Shown: piece by piece, positions 11,829 to 12,034 of the stretch
Layout: the number at the start of each line of letters is the position of its first letter
Numbering within the stretch: position 1 is the stretch's first letter
Assembly (NCBI GenBank): GCA_049642725.1
Contig: JBARPC010000021.1
Coordinates: 1 to 12,034, forward strand
Origin: JAGLYZ01 sp049642725
GTDB taxonomy: Bacteria > Patescibacteriota > Minisyncoccia > Minisyncoccales > JAGMDC01
DNA: 12,034 nt
Direction: 5' to 3'
Notes under the pieces: model-generated
Database searches by the model: none
What the model was told of the DNA's origin: nothing
What the model saw: the letters and a program-made list of their open reading frames with translations, nothing else
Program-made: the position numbers and the translations under genes

Positions 11829-12014
11829 ATGGGAAAAGAAATGGAAAGAATAAAAGAAGCAAGAGAGAAAGCAAAGAAAACAGGCGTACCACAAACATTT
11901 GATATCGGAGAAGTATTAGTCGTTGTAGACATTGACGGAGAGGTTCATGGCTATACTGAAGGCGGTATCGTTGAAGGAGAAGACGCTGTTTTGTCTTTTA
12001 GCGGGAAAAAGTGA
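11829..12014 (+). CDS. Small protein of unknown function (second gene of right-end operon)
   Basis: This 61-residue protein is not recognised. Seen: a charged helical start (MGKEMERIKEAREKAKK) followed by a compact beta-like part FDIGEVLVVVDIDGEVHGYTEGG with many acidic residues. It begins 2 bases after the previous stop; GAGG at 11814-11817 is a plausible, slightly distant Shine-Dalgarno site. It ends with TGA, immediately followed by a very strong Shine-Dalgarno sequence for a further gene outside the window. Composition matches the preceding small gene, not the ribosomal operon. Confidence 0.6.
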   Translation: MGKEMERIKEAREKAKKTGVPQTFDIGEVLVVVDIDGEVHGYTEGGIVEGEDAVLSFSGKK

Positions 12015-12022
12015 AAGGAGGT
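12014..12022 (+). promoter_or_regulatory. Strong Shine-Dalgarno site for the next gene beyond the window
   Basis: AAAGGAGGT is an almost full complement of the 16S rRNA 3' tail and overlaps the last base of the previous stop codon. No ATG occurs before the window ends, so the operon continues beyond 12034. Confidence 0.6.
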
Positions 12023-12034
12023 AAAAAGAAAAAA

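Noticed and set aside
11488..11898. Long minus-strand frames (11488-11898 and 11541-11894) opposite the small genes
   Set aside because: They are rich in Leu, Phe and Ser as expected for the complement of purine-rich coding DNA. The plus-strand frames have a promoter, ribosome-binding sites and tight operon spacing.

Overview
The window looks like a piece of a small, AT-rich genome from the Candidate Phyla Radiation (Patescibacteria; Parcubacteria-like is my best guess). This rests on the low GC of sampled coding lines (about 30%), short forms of universal proteins (590-residue AlaRS without its C-terminal domain, 115-residue L13), the order infA / rpmJ-rpsM-rpsK-rpsD-rpoA-rplQ-rplM-rpsI, and neighbours typical of that group (a PEGA-domain protein, a 'baseplate J/gp47-like' membrane protein, a Cas4/RecB-like nuclease). 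alaS and rplQ end in TGA, which argues for standard code 11 and against lineages that read UGA as glycine. The lineage is an inference from gene content, not from a search.

Left part (1-4110): the C-terminal part of a membrane-anchored surface protein, an intrinsic terminator, then a promoter placed so that alaS mRNA would be leaderless. alaS overlaps by 4 bp a gene for a single-pass membrane protein of the baseplate J/gp47-like type.

Middle part (4135-9349): translation genes. infA is cut off from rpmJ by an 872-bp segment carrying a RelE/ParE-type toxin-antitoxin pair and one unknown 74-residue ORF. A perfect 54-bp direct repeat lies at each end of this segment, and each copy holds a terminator-like hairpin plus a near-consensus promoter (TTGACA-16-TATAAT). 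One copy now drives the toxin-antitoxin pair and the other rpmJ. The ribosomal operon then runs rpmJ, rpsM, rpsK, rpsD, rpoA, rplQ, rplM, rpsI. Its rpmJ-rpsM and rpsD-rpoA spacers are filled with large inverted repeats, and a small palindrome sits in frame inside the N-terminal tail of rpsI.

Right part (9352-12034): a Cas4/RecB-like nuclease gene follows rpsI by 2 bp and converges, with a 23-bp overlap, on a minus-strand PEGA/beta-propeller-like membrane protein. Beyond a divergent promoter region begins a different kind of DNA: purine-rich, about 45% GC, small unknown genes with Shine-Dalgarno sequences, a consensus promoter and a hairpin-bearing leader. This looks like the start of an accessory or acquired operon that continues past the window.

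The strongest leads are the repeat-flanked toxin-antitoxin insertion between infA and rpmJ, the structured spacers of the ribosomal operon, and the atypical operon at the right end.
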